64,000 bases of DNA from Acidobacteria bacterium UBA2990 (GTDB lineage Bacteria; Acidobacteriota; Vicinamibacteria; Vicinamibacterales; UBA8438), in the NCBI GenBank assembly GCA_002347025.1, contig DEAE01000024.1, positions 1-64,000 on the forward strand, in the 5' to 3' direction. Positions 44,184-53,307 of the stretch are shown one piece after another (the stretch's first letter is position 1; the number at the start of each line of letters is the position of its first letter). The notes beneath the pieces are model-generated. The model did no database searches and had not been told where the DNA came from. It was given only the letters and a program-made list of their open reading frames with translations. The position numbers and the translations under genes were made by a program.

Positions 44184-44489
44184 GTAAAGCTTGCTTCCTA
44201 TTATCAAACCTCCTTCACACGGCGGTTGTTTCACCTTGCCAACGGGCAGGTGCGTGGCTCTGGGGTGTTGCTCCGGCTGCCACACTTCTTGCGGCTGCCT
44301 CCTTTGTTTGCTGTCCAGCGTTCTACTGAGCGTTCTTGGGAGAAACGAAGTTCTCCGCGGGCTGTGCATTTTCGGAGTTGCCAGAGCTGGCTTGTCAAGG
44401 CCGGGGAGACCGATGTTGAGGAACAAGGCTGACCGTCCACCAGTCTGTAGCTTGGCTACGCCTGAATCGCGTTTGCTCAAGGGGTTCTC
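44184..44489 (+). other. Leader region of the pyrRBC operon
   Basis: About 300 bp between the PyrR loop and pyrR. Several hairpins are possible: CACCT-T-GCC/GGCAGGTG near 44232-44251, GCCAG-AG-CTGGC near 44379-44390, and GTAGC-TTG-GCTAC near 44446-44458. None is followed by a clear run of Ts, so no attenuator terminator can be named. A Cys-rich frame (44191-44502) has odd composition and no ribosome site. Confidence 0.5.
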
Positions 44490-45035
44490 GTGCCTATCGT
44501 GATGGTGGCCGAGCAGCTTGCTAGAACTGTCATCAGGATGGCTCACGAGATCGTAGAGCGACATCACAGCTTGGAATCGTTAGCATTGATTGGAGTACGA
44601 ACTCGGGGCGTGCCCATTGCCAAGAGGCTATCAGTTGCGTTAGAGAAGATCTCTGGAACTAGTGTGCCAACGGGCGCGCTCGATATCACGTTGTATCGCG
44701 ATGATCTAATGCGATATCCAGTCGGTCCTCAGCCAATTCTCCGCAAGACCGAGATCGAGTTCTCAATTGACGACCGGAGAATCTTGCTTGTTGACGATGT
44801 GCTCTACACCGGTCGAACCATCCGTGCGGCCCTTGACGCACTTATAGATTTCGGTCGGCCTCGGTCTATCGAATTGCTTGTCCTTGTTGATCGCGGACAC
44901 CGCGAATTACCAATCAAAGCGGATTATGTTGGCAAGAACGTCCCGACTTCGCTCAGGGAAAGTGTGCAGGTTCGCCTGATGGAGACAGAGGGCCAGGATG
45001 AGGTTGTGATAGAAGAAGATGAGCCAGCAAGCTGA
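44490..45035 (+). CDS. pyrR: Pyrimidine operon regulator / uracil phosphoribosyltransferase PyrR
   Basis: This 181-residue phosphoribosyltransferase-fold protein has the PRPP motif RILLVDDVLYTGRTIRAA (about 97-114), GVRTRGVPIAKRL near the N-terminus and LDITLYRDDL, typical of PyrR. It senses UMP/PRPP and binds pyr leader RNA. The matching RNA loop is about 310 bp upstream. The GTG start is used; ATG four codons later is possible. The end overlaps pyrB by 17 bp. Confidence 0.94.
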   Translation: MPIVMVAEQLARTVIRMAHEIVERHHSLESLALIGVRTRGVPIAKRLSVALEKISGTSVPTGALDITLYRDDLMRYPVGPQPILRKTEIEFSIDDRRILLVDDVLYTGRTIRAALDALIDFGRPRSIELLVLVDRGHRELPIKADYVGKNVPTSLRESVQVRLMETEGQDEVVIEEDEPAS

Positions 45036-46008
45036 TTCCTCCCTTGGTGATCCTGCTGGGCCGCTCGTGCTCGGCACGACGGTCGGACTACGGACGAAAG
45101 ATTTATTAGGTATTGGTGATCTGTCTTCAGAGGAGATTTTGCTCATCCTCGATACTGCTGAGGCTATGAAGGAAGTTGGTACGCGCCCGATCAAAAAAGT
45201 TCCAGCACTACGAGGGCGGACCGTGGTGAATCTTTTTTTTGAGCCAAGTACGAGGACGCGCATGTCGTTTGAGATAGCTGAGAAACGACTCAGTGCCGAC
45301 ACCTTAAATATGACTGCGAGTGGTTTGAGCGTGGTTAAGGGGGAGACGCTAGTTGATACAGTCCGCAACCTCGGGGCGATGGCGCCAGATCTGATTATTG
45401 TGAGGCATGCGTCCGCAGGAGCTGGACATGTGGTGGCTAGGCTTTGTAGTGCTGGTGTGATTAATGCTGGCGACGGCATGCACGAGCACCCAACTCAGGC
45501 GTTACTCGACGCTTTGACCATTCGTCAACACAAGGGGAGATTCGATGGTTTGAAGGTTTCGATCATTGGCGATCTCTTGCACAGCCGGGTATTTCGTTCG
45601 AACCTGTTGCTCTTACAGAAACTGGGCGCAGACGTCTGTGCCTGTGCCCCAACGACGCTTATGTTATCTGGAATGAATAGGTTTGGAGTGCGATCGACCA
45701 CATCGGTGGATGAGGCCGTTGACGGTGCGGACGTCATCATGCTGTTGCGGATCCAGCTAGAGCGCATGCGTGGCCATTTCATACCTTCGCTACGTGAATA
45801 CTTTCAGCGTTTTGGGATGACAACCGATCGTCTTCGTCTTGCGAAGCCAGACGTCATCATTATGCATCCTGGACCGCTGAACCGTGGTGTTGAGATTGCG
45901 TCTGAAGTAGCAGATGGACCGTACTCAGTGATTCTTGAACAGGTTGCCAACGGCGTAGCCGTTCGGATGGCTGTGTTGTATCTGTTGGCAGGGGGCCATC
46001 AAGGTTAG
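45019..46008 (+). CDS. pyrB: Aspartate carbamoyltransferase catalytic chain PyrB
   Basis: This 329-residue enzyme joins carbamoyl phosphate and aspartate, the first committed step of UMP synthesis. Carbamoyl phosphate is bound by FEPSTRTRMSFE, HPTQALLDALTI and HASAGAG. MHPGPLNRGVEI is typical of the C-terminal domain. No pyrI regulatory subunit is adjacent. The start overlaps pyrR, and pyrC follows, so the likely partner is the adjacent dihydroorotase-like protein. Confidence 0.95.
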   Translation: MSQQADSSLGDPAGPLVLGTTVGLRTKDLLGIGDLSSEEILLILDTAEAMKEVGTRPIKKVPALRGRTVVNLFFEPSTRTRMSFEIAEKRLSADTLNMTASGLSVVKGETLVDTVRNLGAMAPDLIIVRHASAGAGHVVARLCSAGVINAGDGMHEHPTQALLDALTIRQHKGRFDGLKVSIIGDLLHSRVFRSNLLLLQKLGADVCACAPTTLMLSGMNRFGVRSTTSVDEAVDGADVIMLLRIQLERMRGHFIPSLREYFQRFGMTTDRLRLAKPDVIIMHPGPLNRGVEIASEVADGPYSVILEQVANGVAVRMAVLYLLAGGHQG

Positions 46009-46043
46009 GTGGGTGTCGGATTTCAAACCTAGGGAATTAGCAA

Positions 46044-47381
46044 GTGAGTCTCCACAGTATTCTCTTGAAAGGTGGCTGGGTTATTGACCCGGTCAATGGT
46101 ATTGACGGTGAGGCCGACATTCTGCTGGAGGACGGACATGTTACGCAGCTAGGGCCTGAACTCAAGGTCAGACCTGGCACCCCTGTTGTTGAAGTTCCCC
46201 AAGGATGCGTCTTGTGCCCTGGCTTCATCGATATGCGGGTTCATCTGAGCGAGCCGGGTTACGAGCACAAAGAAACCGTGTCAACGGGATTGGCTGCCGC
46301 AGCGGCTGGTGGGTTCACGGCCGTGGCAAGTATGCCGAACACCGAGCCGGTCAATGATGATGCTGGAATTACAGGACTAGTCCTCGCGAAAGCAGCTGAG
46401 GCTGAGCTCGTGAGAGTTCATCCTGTTGGAGCGGTCACTAGAGGGTTGGCGGGTGAGCGCCTTGCCGAGCTCGGCGAGCTTCGCGAGGCTGGCTGTGTGG
46501 CTGTTTCAAACGGTGTGCGTTCGGTTGCCGACGCGAATCTGATGCGCCGCGTACTTGAGTATGCATCCATGTGTGGCATGGCAGTCATAGACCATTGTGA
46601 GGATGTCCTGCTTACGCAAGATGGTGTTGCTAATGATGGATTCCAGGCTGCGGCACTTGGATTGCGCGGAATGCCTTCAGCAGCTGAGGACATCTTTGTC
46701 GAACGTGACGTGACTCTTAGTGGCATGACTGGGGCACCTCTACATATTGCACACCTTAGTACCAGGGGTGCCTTAGAGGCAGTCCGGTCCGGGAAGGCCC
46801 GTGATTTCCCTGTGAGTTGTGAGGTGACACCTCACCACCTCACTTTAACCGATGATCGTCTTGACGGATATGACACGAACTACAAGGTGAACCCACCACT
46901 TCGAGAGCAGCAAGATGTTGAGGCATTGCTGCAGGGTTTGCAGGATGGAACCATTGATTGTATTGCAAGCGACCATGAGCCCCACCATTATGACGAGAAG
47001 CTTGTAGAGTTTGACCGAGCCCCGTTTGGGATTGCTGGTTTAGAGACAGTGGTTTCGATTTGCTTAGATCGACTGATACATCCTGGTTATCTGTCGCTGA
47101 CTCGATTGGTGGAGTTGTTGGCTATCAATCCGGCCCGCATCCTTGGTGTCGTAGGAGGGTCACTTGGGGTCGGAAGCCCGGCTGATATCACCGTGCTTGC
47201 TCCGGATCTTCCGGTAACTGTTAATGCTGGTGAGTTCAGGTCTCTGGCGCGGAACACGCCCTTTGACGGGTGGGCGCTTCGCGGGGGAGTGGCGGCTTCG
47301 ATTGTTGGAGGTCGCACGGTTTATTCGAATAGTTCGGTGGATGGTGCGGTTGAGTTCGAAACCGTCACCAGTGACCAGTAG
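46044..47381 (+). CDS. pyrC: Dihydroorotase-like protein PyrC with altered active site
   Basis: This 445-residue amidohydrolase-fold protein is in the dihydroorotase position. Most hallmarks are present: MPNTEPVNDD, VIDHCED, APLHIAHLST, CEVTPHHLTLTDD and ASDHEPHH. The first metal site is changed. The usual D-x-H-x-H-L-R-E-P-G reads DMRVHLSEPG, so the first zinc His is Arg and the substrate-binding Arg is Ser. These codons (cgg, agc) are clear in the sequence. It may be inactive and serve as a structural partner of PyrB, as described for PyrC' of Pseudomonas. GTG start. Confidence 0.85.
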   Translation: MSLHSILLKGGWVIDPVNGIDGEADILLEDGHVTQLGPELKVRPGTPVVEVPQGCVLCPGFIDMRVHLSEPGYEHKETVSTGLAAAAAGGFTAVASMPNTEPVNDDAGITGLVLAKAAEAELVRVHPVGAVTRGLAGERLAELGELREAGCVAVSNGVRSVADANLMRRVLEYASMCGMAVIDHCEDVLLTQDGVANDGFQAAALGLRGMPSAAEDIFVERDVTLSGMTGAPLHIAHLSTRGALEAVRSGKARDFPVSCEVTPHHLTLTDDRLDGYDTNYKVNPPLREQQDVEALLQGLQDGTIDCIASDHEPHHYDEKLVEFDRAPFGIAGLETVVSICLDRLIHPGYLSLTRLVELLAINPARILGVVGGSLGVGSPADITVLAPDLPVTVNAGEFRSLARNTPFDGWALRGGVAASIVGGRTVYSNSSVDGAVEFETVTSDQ

Positions 47382-48277
47382 TGACTCATCGCGTAACAGC
47401 TTCTGCTCTTCATCAACTTTCGATCCCCCTCGAGCGTTTGTATGAGAATTTCAACTCTGCTACTGGGGTGGCCGACCCTGTTCGCGTCGTTCGACGGTAT
47501 ACCGAACCAATTGATCAGGAGGTGGTGGCGTTTTGTGCGGCGGCGCTTGCATTTGGTCGGGTGGGAAGTGTCCTGAGTTCGGTTGAAGCGCTTCTGACCG
47601 TTCTTGGCAGTCATCCAGCTGCGTTCGTCAAGAACTTTAATCTGGTGCGCGATGCTAAGTTGCTTCGTCCTCTGGTGCATCGCTGGATCCGTGGGATTGA
47701 CTTGACAGCCCTGATATGGATTGTCAAAACGATGCTCTTGGAGGCAGGTTCTATCGAACGCTATTTCTTAAATGGCCAAGACGTGAGCGGGGTTGATGTG
47801 GGGCCGGCTTTGAACGACTTTGCTTCTAGGGCACTCGCTGTTGACTTGGACCCCGTCTACGGTCACGCCGCTCGGCGGCGAAAGGTTGAGTATTTTTTCC
47901 CTAGACCAGAACATGGCAGTGCCTGCAAACGTCTGAACTTGTTTCTTCGGTGGATGGTAAGGAGGGACTCGGTCGATCTCGGGATCTGGTCAGGATTGCC
48001 TGCTTCCAAGCTTGTTATTCCGCTGGATGCACACGTAATTCGAGTGGGCCGGTGTCTTGGCTTGACGAGGTATCGCACACCAGGCTGGCGAATGGCAGTC
48101 GAGATTACAGAGTCTCTGCGTCGCCTTGACCCACATGATCCAGTTCGATACGACTTCTCACTTTGTCATTTGGGGATGATGGATGCCTGCGGATTTAATC
48201 GGGAACATTTGGATGATCGGTGTCCTTTAAGAGGGGTATGTCGACCGAGCGACTGTAGGCCTCGAGGGTCTGTTTAA
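47381..48277 (+). CDS. TIGR02757 / DUF2400 family protein
   Basis: This 298-residue protein matches the TIGR02757 (DUF2400) family of unknown function: RRYTEPIDQEVVAFCAAALAFGRV near residue 40, IPLDAHVIRVGRCLGLT around 213-229, and a C-terminal cysteine cluster (DACGF ... CPLRGVC). The layout recalls helix-hairpin-helix DNA-glycosylase folds with an iron-sulfur or zinc site, but that is inference. The GTG start overlaps the pyrC stop by one base. The 3' end overlaps the convergent glycosyltransferase gene by 83 bp. Confidence 0.82.
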   Translation: MTHRVTASALHQLSIPLERLYENFNSATGVADPVRVVRRYTEPIDQEVVAFCAAALAFGRVGSVLSSVEALLTVLGSHPAAFVKNFNLVRDAKLLRPLVHRWIRGIDLTALIWIVKTMLLEAGSIERYFLNGQDVSGVDVGPALNDFASRALAVDLDPVYGHAARRRKVEYFFPRPEHGSACKRLNLFLRWMVRRDSVDLGIWSGLPASKLVIPLDAHVIRVGRCLGLTRYRTPGWRMAVEITESLRRLDPHDPVRYDFSLCHLGMMDACGFNREHLDDRCPLRGVCRPSDCRPRGSV

Positions 48278-49325
48278 TCATTTGTTCAGAACTAAATTGT
48301 TTTTCCGCCCTTAGGCTGGCTTCGGTGCCGAGTCGTGCGCGTCGCCCGGGGTCTCTGAGTAGGGCGACAATAGCACTTGCTAGGCTTTGGGCGTCACGCG
48401 GAGGCACTAGGAGCCCCGTCTTGCCGTCGATTATGACCTCTGGGATTCCTCCTGTCCTTGTTGCGATTATAGGTCGGCTCAGAGCCATTGCATCGAGCAG
48501 GGTCGTTCCGAGTCCTTCTGTGATCGAGCTCAGCACAAATAGATCGAAGCTTTTCTGTAGCGACAGTACGTCTGGTCGAAACCCACCAAGAAGGACGTTG
48601 CGATCAATTTTTAGTTTGGCGATTTGTTTGCGGAGTTGGCTTTCCAATTCGCCAGCTCCGAGAATCACGAACCGAACATCTGGAATTTGGGTTACTACTA
48701 TGGCAGCTGCCTCAATGAGGAATTGCTGTCCTTTATGAGGCACCAGAGCTGCGACGTTACCAACAATGGGAACCCCTTTTGGAAGTCGAAATTCCCTGTG
48801 TAGGTCAAGACCTTGGCAATTTGCAACCTTTCTTAGGTCGATACCCTCGTGTACAGTTGCCGTTTGCTCTGGGCTGACGCCATCCTCGATAAGCATTAGC
48901 CGGATCGCCTCAGAGGCACACAAGAACCTATCTACTTGGGCATACTTCCATCTTGAGAAGGCGTTGCGCCTGATATGAAAATCGACTCGCCTGGACATCA
49001 CGAATTTTGGCTGTGGATTCAGCCTGGCCAAGGAACGGGCCAAGGCAACCATGGCAACGCCTTGAGCGTCGTGGGCTTGGATGACCTCAGGGCGGAGCCT
49101 TTTAAGGGCGCGTGCTAGCCGCCATGCGGCACGTAGGTCTATTTCGCCTGCAGATGCTATAGGAATTAAGTCGACTCTACCGGTGGCTCGCCGAAGGAGC
49201 TCACCGTTTGGCTGGGCTACTAGAATCGTGCGGTGGCCCAGGTTCTTAAGCCCGCGCACTGTTAGCAAGACCTGGTTTTGACCGCCACGCCAGCTTTGAG
49301 CGGTGTCAACATGAAGGGTGAACAT
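48195..49325 (-). CDS. Glycosyltransferase family 4 (GT-B fold)
   Basis: This 376-residue protein has an N-terminal acceptor domain (HVDTAQSWRGGQNQVLLTVRGL) and a C-terminal nucleotide-sugar domain: LLGGFRPDVLSLQKSFDLFVLSSITEGLGTTLLDAMA and PIIATRTGGIPEVI. In the usual E-x7-E motif the second Glu is Asp here. It probably adds a sugar to lipopolysaccharide or another surface glycan. It is next to a WaaE-like glycosyltransferase on the same strand, about 70 bp away. The donor and acceptor are unknown. Confidence 0.88.
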   Translation of the reverse strand: MFTLHVDTAQSWRGGQNQVLLTVRGLKNLGHRTILVAQPNGELLRRATGRVDLIPIASAGEIDLRAAWRLARALKRLRPEVIQAHDAQGVAMVALARSLARLNPQPKFVMSRRVDFHIRRNAFSRWKYAQVDRFLCASEAIRLMLIEDGVSPEQTATVHEGIDLRKVANCQGLDLHREFRLPKGVPIVGNVAALVPHKGQQFLIEAAAIVVTQIPDVRFVILGAGELESQLRKQIAKLKIDRNVLLGGFRPDVLSLQKSFDLFVLSSITEGLGTTLLDAMALSRPIIATRTGGIPEVIIDGKTGLLVPPRDAQSLASAIVALLRDPGRRARLGTEASLRAEKQFSSEQMIKQTLEAYSRSVDIPLLKDTDHPNVPD

Positions 49326-49395
49326 ATTGTTTGTCTCGTAGATCTTCCCAAAATTGCTGGGATATCCCGATGGGTCTTGAGATGGGGTGACGGTT

Positions 49396-50151
49396 TTACG
49401 TTTTACGTTGTTTCCTCTGTTCCCAGAGCTTGGCGTGTTTTAGGAAGACGTAGTAAGCATTCATAAGTGAGACGATTAGGCCTGGGATTCCCTGAGCACA
49501 ACCCAGGCGCAATAGGTAGTTTCTGAGAAAGGCAACTAAAGGGTGCAGAACCAGATCAAGCACGCCAACTCGTCGGCCTTGCTCAAACCACTCGGTTGCA
49601 GCTAGGGTTGTGTAGCGGTCGATTGTGGAGAGATGGCTTGAAAGATCAGGGTATGGATAATGTCGAATCGCGTGCCGAAGCTGGCCCACCAGACCTGTGA
49701 CGCAAACCGACTCATGTACGGCTTTACGGTTCCAGCTGGCGACACGTCGGTCGTATAAGCGTAACTGGTAGTCTGGATACCAATCGGTTGTGCGTATCCA
49801 TCGGTCAAGATACCGCGTGGTGCGAGGAATGCGGTAGCCATCGTAAGGCGGGGTGTCGGAAAGCAGGGTTTGAATCTCGTTAGCGAGCTCTGTGGAAATC
49901 TGCTCATCCGCGTCAAGGGAGAGGACCCAGTTGTTGCTGGCTATCTGAGTAGCATAGTCCTTCTGCGAACCATAGCCTCTCCACTTTCTATGACTCACCC
50001 GTTTGGTGTGGCGTCGTGCGAGCTTGGTCGTGTCGTCTGTGCTACCGCAGTCGACTACCACGATTTCATCGGCCCAGCTGACTGATTTCAAAGCAGCGTC
50101 GATATTTAGGGCTTCGTTCCGTGTGATGACGACGACGGATAGTTTCACCAC
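49396..50151 (-). CDS. Glycosyltransferase family 2, WaaE/KdtX-like
   Basis: This 251-residue GT-A enzyme begins KLSVVVITRNEALNIDAALKS, has the nucleotide-binding VVDCGSTDDT and the metal motif LSLDADEQIS, and continues with the RRVASWNRKAVHESV segment typical of the WaaE/KdtX family that glucosylates the LPS inner core. A hydrophobic stretch near the C-terminus probably touches the membrane. The neighbouring GT4 enzyme supports a surface-glycan role. The exact linkage is not predictable. Confidence 0.85.
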   Translation of the reverse strand: MVKLSVVVITRNEALNIDAALKSVSWADEIVVVDCGSTDDTTKLARRHTKRVSHRKWRGYGSQKDYATQIASNNWVLSLDADEQISTELANEIQTLLSDTPPYDGYRIPRTTRYLDRWIRTTDWYPDYQLRLYDRRVASWNRKAVHESVCVTGLVGQLRHAIRHYPYPDLSSHLSTIDRYTTLAATEWFEQGRRVGVLDLVLHPLVAFLRNYLLRLGCAQGIPGLIVSLMNAYYVFLKHAKLWEQRKQRKT

Positions 50152-50723
50152 GCGCGGGAGTGTACCACCGACCCCATCAACACAAAACGCCTAGGTTCAT
50201 TTGGACCTGCCCAATAGACCTATTGTTACCTTTTAGTGGGAAGAGTTTCACTGGTCCTTTTTGTGGCCTCGGGAGCCACCAGGTTGGTGATGGGCTTGTC
50301 TGTTCTCAATTTGTCAAAGTTTGAACAGTCGACTGCCTAATGCAGGTTCCTTTATTATTTAGAGGTCCGTTTGCAACCAATGCCGCAAGAATTCTCTCTG
50401 CATTGAGAGCCCACATGCTGGTCGGTTGCCTTGAGTTAGGCTGGTGGTAGGTAACTCTCTAGGTTAACCCCATTCTCAGTCACCATTTGTGGTGCTGGAA
50501 ACACGGTGATAAAGAGTTGGTGAAAGCAGGGGAGTAGGATAGGCAGTCGGTGGAGCCTGCTGCTATGAGCTAGGGTGTTAAGGGTTGAGTATCTGACATC
50601 GAAAGCGCTGTTCCATGGTCTTTGGGCGGTGTGAGTGGCTGTTGACCAACGGTCGAGTGATTACCTTTTGGTTGTCCCAGCTCTGCTGGTTTAGAGGACA
50701 TATATGAGTGGGGTGAAGTTGCG
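50152..50723. other. Gene-free region upstream of pyrE
   Basis: About 570 bp with no convincing ORF. I compared it by eye with signatures of RNase P RNA, SRP RNA, tmRNA, and TPP and cobalamin riboswitches, and found no match. No second PyrR loop was found. The region must hold promoters for the glycosyltransferase operon (minus) and pyrE (plus). Confidence 0.5.
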
Positions 50724-51308
50724 ATGAATATGGATGCGGCTGCCGTGTTGACGCTCTTTCGACATAACGAGGGACTGCTAGAGGGTCATTTTGAACTTTC
50801 TTCTGGGCTTCACAGTGCCGGCTACCTGCAGTGTGCGAGGATACTGCAGTTCCCGGACTATGCTGAGCAACTTGGGCAAGCCCTCGCGACTAGATTGGCA
50901 AATTTAAAGCCTACATTGGTACTTTCTCCGGCTCTTGGCGGAGTTGTGTTGGGGCATGAAGTAGCACGCGCTTTAGGTGTGCGAGCGCTTTTCGCTGAGC
51001 GTCGTGAGGGGAAGCTGACGTTGCGCCGAGGTTTTCAGGTGACGCCTGATGACAGGGTGTTGGTGGTCGAAGATGTTGTTACCACAGGCCTATCAACACG
51101 CGAAACGATTGGAGTAGCGACAGCTTGCGGTGGTAGTGTTGTGGCTGCTGCTTCCCTGATAGATCGTGGGGATTCGCCAGCTGACTTTGATCTTCCATTT
51201 GTATCATTGGCTCGGTTTCCGCTACCGACCTACGAACCTTCTGACTGCCCTATATGCGCTCGCGGAGAGGTTGCAATCAAACCCGGATCCCGTAGTCTTG
51301 GGCGCTGA
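50724..51308 (+). CDS. pyrE: Orotate phosphoribosyltransferase PyrE
   Basis: This 194-residue enzyme attaches orotate to PRPP, giving OMP. The PRPP motif is VLVVEDVVTTGLST, and the substrate region FELSSGLHSAGYLQCARIL and SPALGGVVLGHEVARALG fit the family. The C-terminus has a pair of cysteines (CPICARG) seen in longer PyrE types. It is separated from both other pyr blocks. The first ATG is used; a second lies two codons later. Confidence 0.93.
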   Translation: MNMDAAAVLTLFRHNEGLLEGHFELSSGLHSAGYLQCARILQFPDYAEQLGQALATRLANLKPTLVLSPALGGVVLGHEVARALGVRALFAERREGKLTLRRGFQVTPDDRVLVVEDVVTTGLSTRETIGVATACGGSVVAAASLIDRGDSPADFDLPFVSLARFPLPTYEPSDCPICARGEVAIKPGSRSLGR

Positions 51309-51481
51309 TTCGGTGGACCGTTCTTGCCGGCTACTTGGAAGTACTCTGTAAGGCACGTCCCAGATAGGCGGGGATAGGAGCACTTTGGCTCACGATTCGA
51401 TAATTGGTGAGAGTTTTGCGAGTTCTAGTAGTGTTCCAAGGCCAAGGGGGTGCATTTGGTTCAAAAACAGCTTGTAGTGTG

Positions 51482-52255
51482 ATGTCAAACCTGAAACTTA
51501 AGATTGCCTACGATGGAACTTCTTATGTCGGCTGGCAGCGTCAAGCGACTGGCTCGTCGGTACAGGGCTGCGTAGAGGCGGTGTTGGGTGAGATCGAAGG
51601 AAGCTCGGTGATAGCGGTTGGCGCAGGGCGGACCGATGCTGGCGTTCATGCGCTAGGGCAAGTGGCTAATGTGCGGCTTAGGCGTCGCATGGCGGTTGGG
51701 TCTGTCATACGTGCCGTAAACTCTAGATTGCCTAAGGACATCCGTGTTGTGGACGCTGAAATTGTCCAAGACTCGTTCCATGCTCGATTTGATGCTACCG
51801 CTAAAGTGTATCGCTATCGATTGATTCATGGTGAGGTGATGAATCCATTTGCTAGGCGTTATGGTTGGTGGCAGCGGGCAGAGTTTGATACGGAACGAAT
51901 GAATGAAGCGGGGCAGTTGTTGGTTGGAGAGCACGACTTTGCATCGTTTCAAGCAGCAGGTAGTTCGACAGACACTACTGTCCGCAGGCTGTTTAGTTTG
52001 TCAGTCACTCGGGCACAAGCTGGTCAGTTGTGGAGTGAGGATGACGAGCTTGGAGATATGACAATTATCGAGGTCCGCGGTAGTGGATTTCTCCGACATA
52101 TGGTCCGCGTCATTGTCGGTTCTCTTGTGCAGGTTGGAGTGGGAAGGTGGGACAACACTGATATCGAACGTGCGCTTGTTGCCTGTGACCGGGCTTTGGC
52201 TGGGCCGACCGCACCGCCCCAAGGCCTTTTTTTGATGAGGGTTGATTATGAATAA
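51482..52255 (+). CDS. truA: tRNA pseudouridine synthase TruA
   Basis: This protein of about 257 residues makes pseudouridine at positions 38-40 of tRNA anticodon stems. The catalytic aspartate lies in GAGRTDAGVHALGQV. KIAYDGTSYVGWQRQ is the usual N-terminus, and RGSGFLRHMVRVIVGSLVQVG is conserved near the C-terminus. ATG 51482 is preferred over the longer frame from 51404, whose first 26 residues do not fit the family. Confidence 0.94.
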   Translation: MSNLKLKIAYDGTSYVGWQRQATGSSVQGCVEAVLGEIEGSSVIAVGAGRTDAGVHALGQVANVRLRRRMAVGSVIRAVNSRLPKDIRVVDAEIVQDSFHARFDATAKVYRYRLIHGEVMNPFARRYGWWQRAEFDTERMNEAGQLLVGEHDFASFQAAGSSTDTTVRRLFSLSVTRAQAGQLWSEDDELGDMTIIEVRGSGFLRHMVRVIVGSLVQVGVGRWDNTDIERALVACDRALAGPTAPPQGLFLMRVDYE

Positions 52256-52515
52256 ATTAGGGGACTTTAATGTGAGACTTCCGTAGCTCCTGGTTGTAGA
52301 GTTTGCAATTGGGGTAGGAGAGTTTCCTTTGGCTTACCAGCTGATTCGTGAAATGCTTGGGGATGGGAGAATCGGCTATTGCTCTCAGGGTTAACTGATT
52401 CGGGTGGCCTTGAACGAGTGGCCTACAGTCTTTATGATACGGGATCGGGAGGATGTGTCGATCTGGGTCAGAGGACAGCAGGTCCAGCCTCCGAATACTC
52501 TCTCACGATACGCAG

Positions 52516-53304
52516 ATGAGCCTTGAAGATCTGCTCGCTTGGGCCCCGTCCGGATCGCCCGAAGCAGCACTTGCCGGGCAGGTGGACTTTGACCGTTTAC
52601 CTGGCCATGTTGCGGTGATTATGGACGGAAACGGTCGTTGGGCCGCGCAGCGACACCTTCCTAGGGTTGATGGCCATCGAGCTGGAATAGATTCTGTCCG
52701 CGATGTTGTGGAAACATCAGCTCGTCTTGGGATTCAGGTCCTGACCCTGTATGCGTTCTCGGTTGAAAATTGGAAACGCCCGCCCCTTGAGGTTTCGGTG
52801 CTTATGGGGTTACTGAAGCGCTACTTGCGTCTTGAACTTGAAAGCTTAGCGGCCAACGATATTCGCTTCCGTGTTCTTGGTCACATGGATCGTCTGCCAG
52901 ATGATGTTAGACGGGAACTCGAGGTCGGACAGGATAAAACTCACAGTAACCACGGGATGTTGTTTAATGTAGCTCTCAACTACGGAGGTCGGGCGGAGAT
53001 TGTTCACGCGGCCCGTCGGGCAATTGCGGCAGGCGTTCGACCATCAGACCTTGATGAGAAGCGCTTCGGAGAATTGCTCTACACGTCAGGGCAACCAGAT
53101 CCCGATCTACTAATCAGAACCAGCGGTGAGATGCGAGTCAGCAACTTCTTGCTGTGGCAGATTGCCTACGCTGAAATCTGGGTTACCGAGACGCTGTGGC
53201 CAGATTTTCGGGCTCGGCATTTGCTCGAGGCAATTCTCGAATACCAAAAACGCGATCGACGCTACGGTGGTATCACTCAACCTGCTTTTGTTGGTGGTCG
53301 TTAA
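52516..53304 (+). CDS. uppS: Undecaprenyl diphosphate synthase UppS
   Basis: This protein of about 262 residues builds the C55 lipid carrier for cell-wall and LPS synthesis by adding isopentenyl units. The catalytic site is HVAVIMDGNGRWAAQR. Further motifs are LTLYAFSVENWKRP, NVALNYGGRAEIVHA and PDPDLLIRTSGEMRVSNFLLWQ. The start is uncertain, since ATG 52453 is also in frame; neither has a well-spaced ribosome site. It heads uppS-cdsA-dxr-rseP, a conserved envelope cluster. Confidence 0.95.
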   Translation: MSLEDLLAWAPSGSPEAALAGQVDFDRLPGHVAVIMDGNGRWAAQRHLPRVDGHRAGIDSVRDVVETSARLGIQVLTLYAFSVENWKRPPLEVSVLMGLLKRYLRLELESLAANDIRFRVLGHMDRLPDDVRRELEVGQDKTHSNHGMLFNVALNYGGRAEIVHAARRAIAAGVRPSDLDEKRFGELLYTSGQPDPDLLIRTSGEMRVSNFLLWQIAYAEIWVTETLWPDFRARHLLEAILEYQKRDRRYGGITQPAFVGGR

Positions 53305-53307
53305 CGC

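Noticed and set aside
44191..44502. 103-residue Cys-rich frame in the pyr leader
   Set aside because: It has no ribosome site and no recognisable domain, and it overlaps the pyrR start. Composition looks like structured RNA rather than protein.
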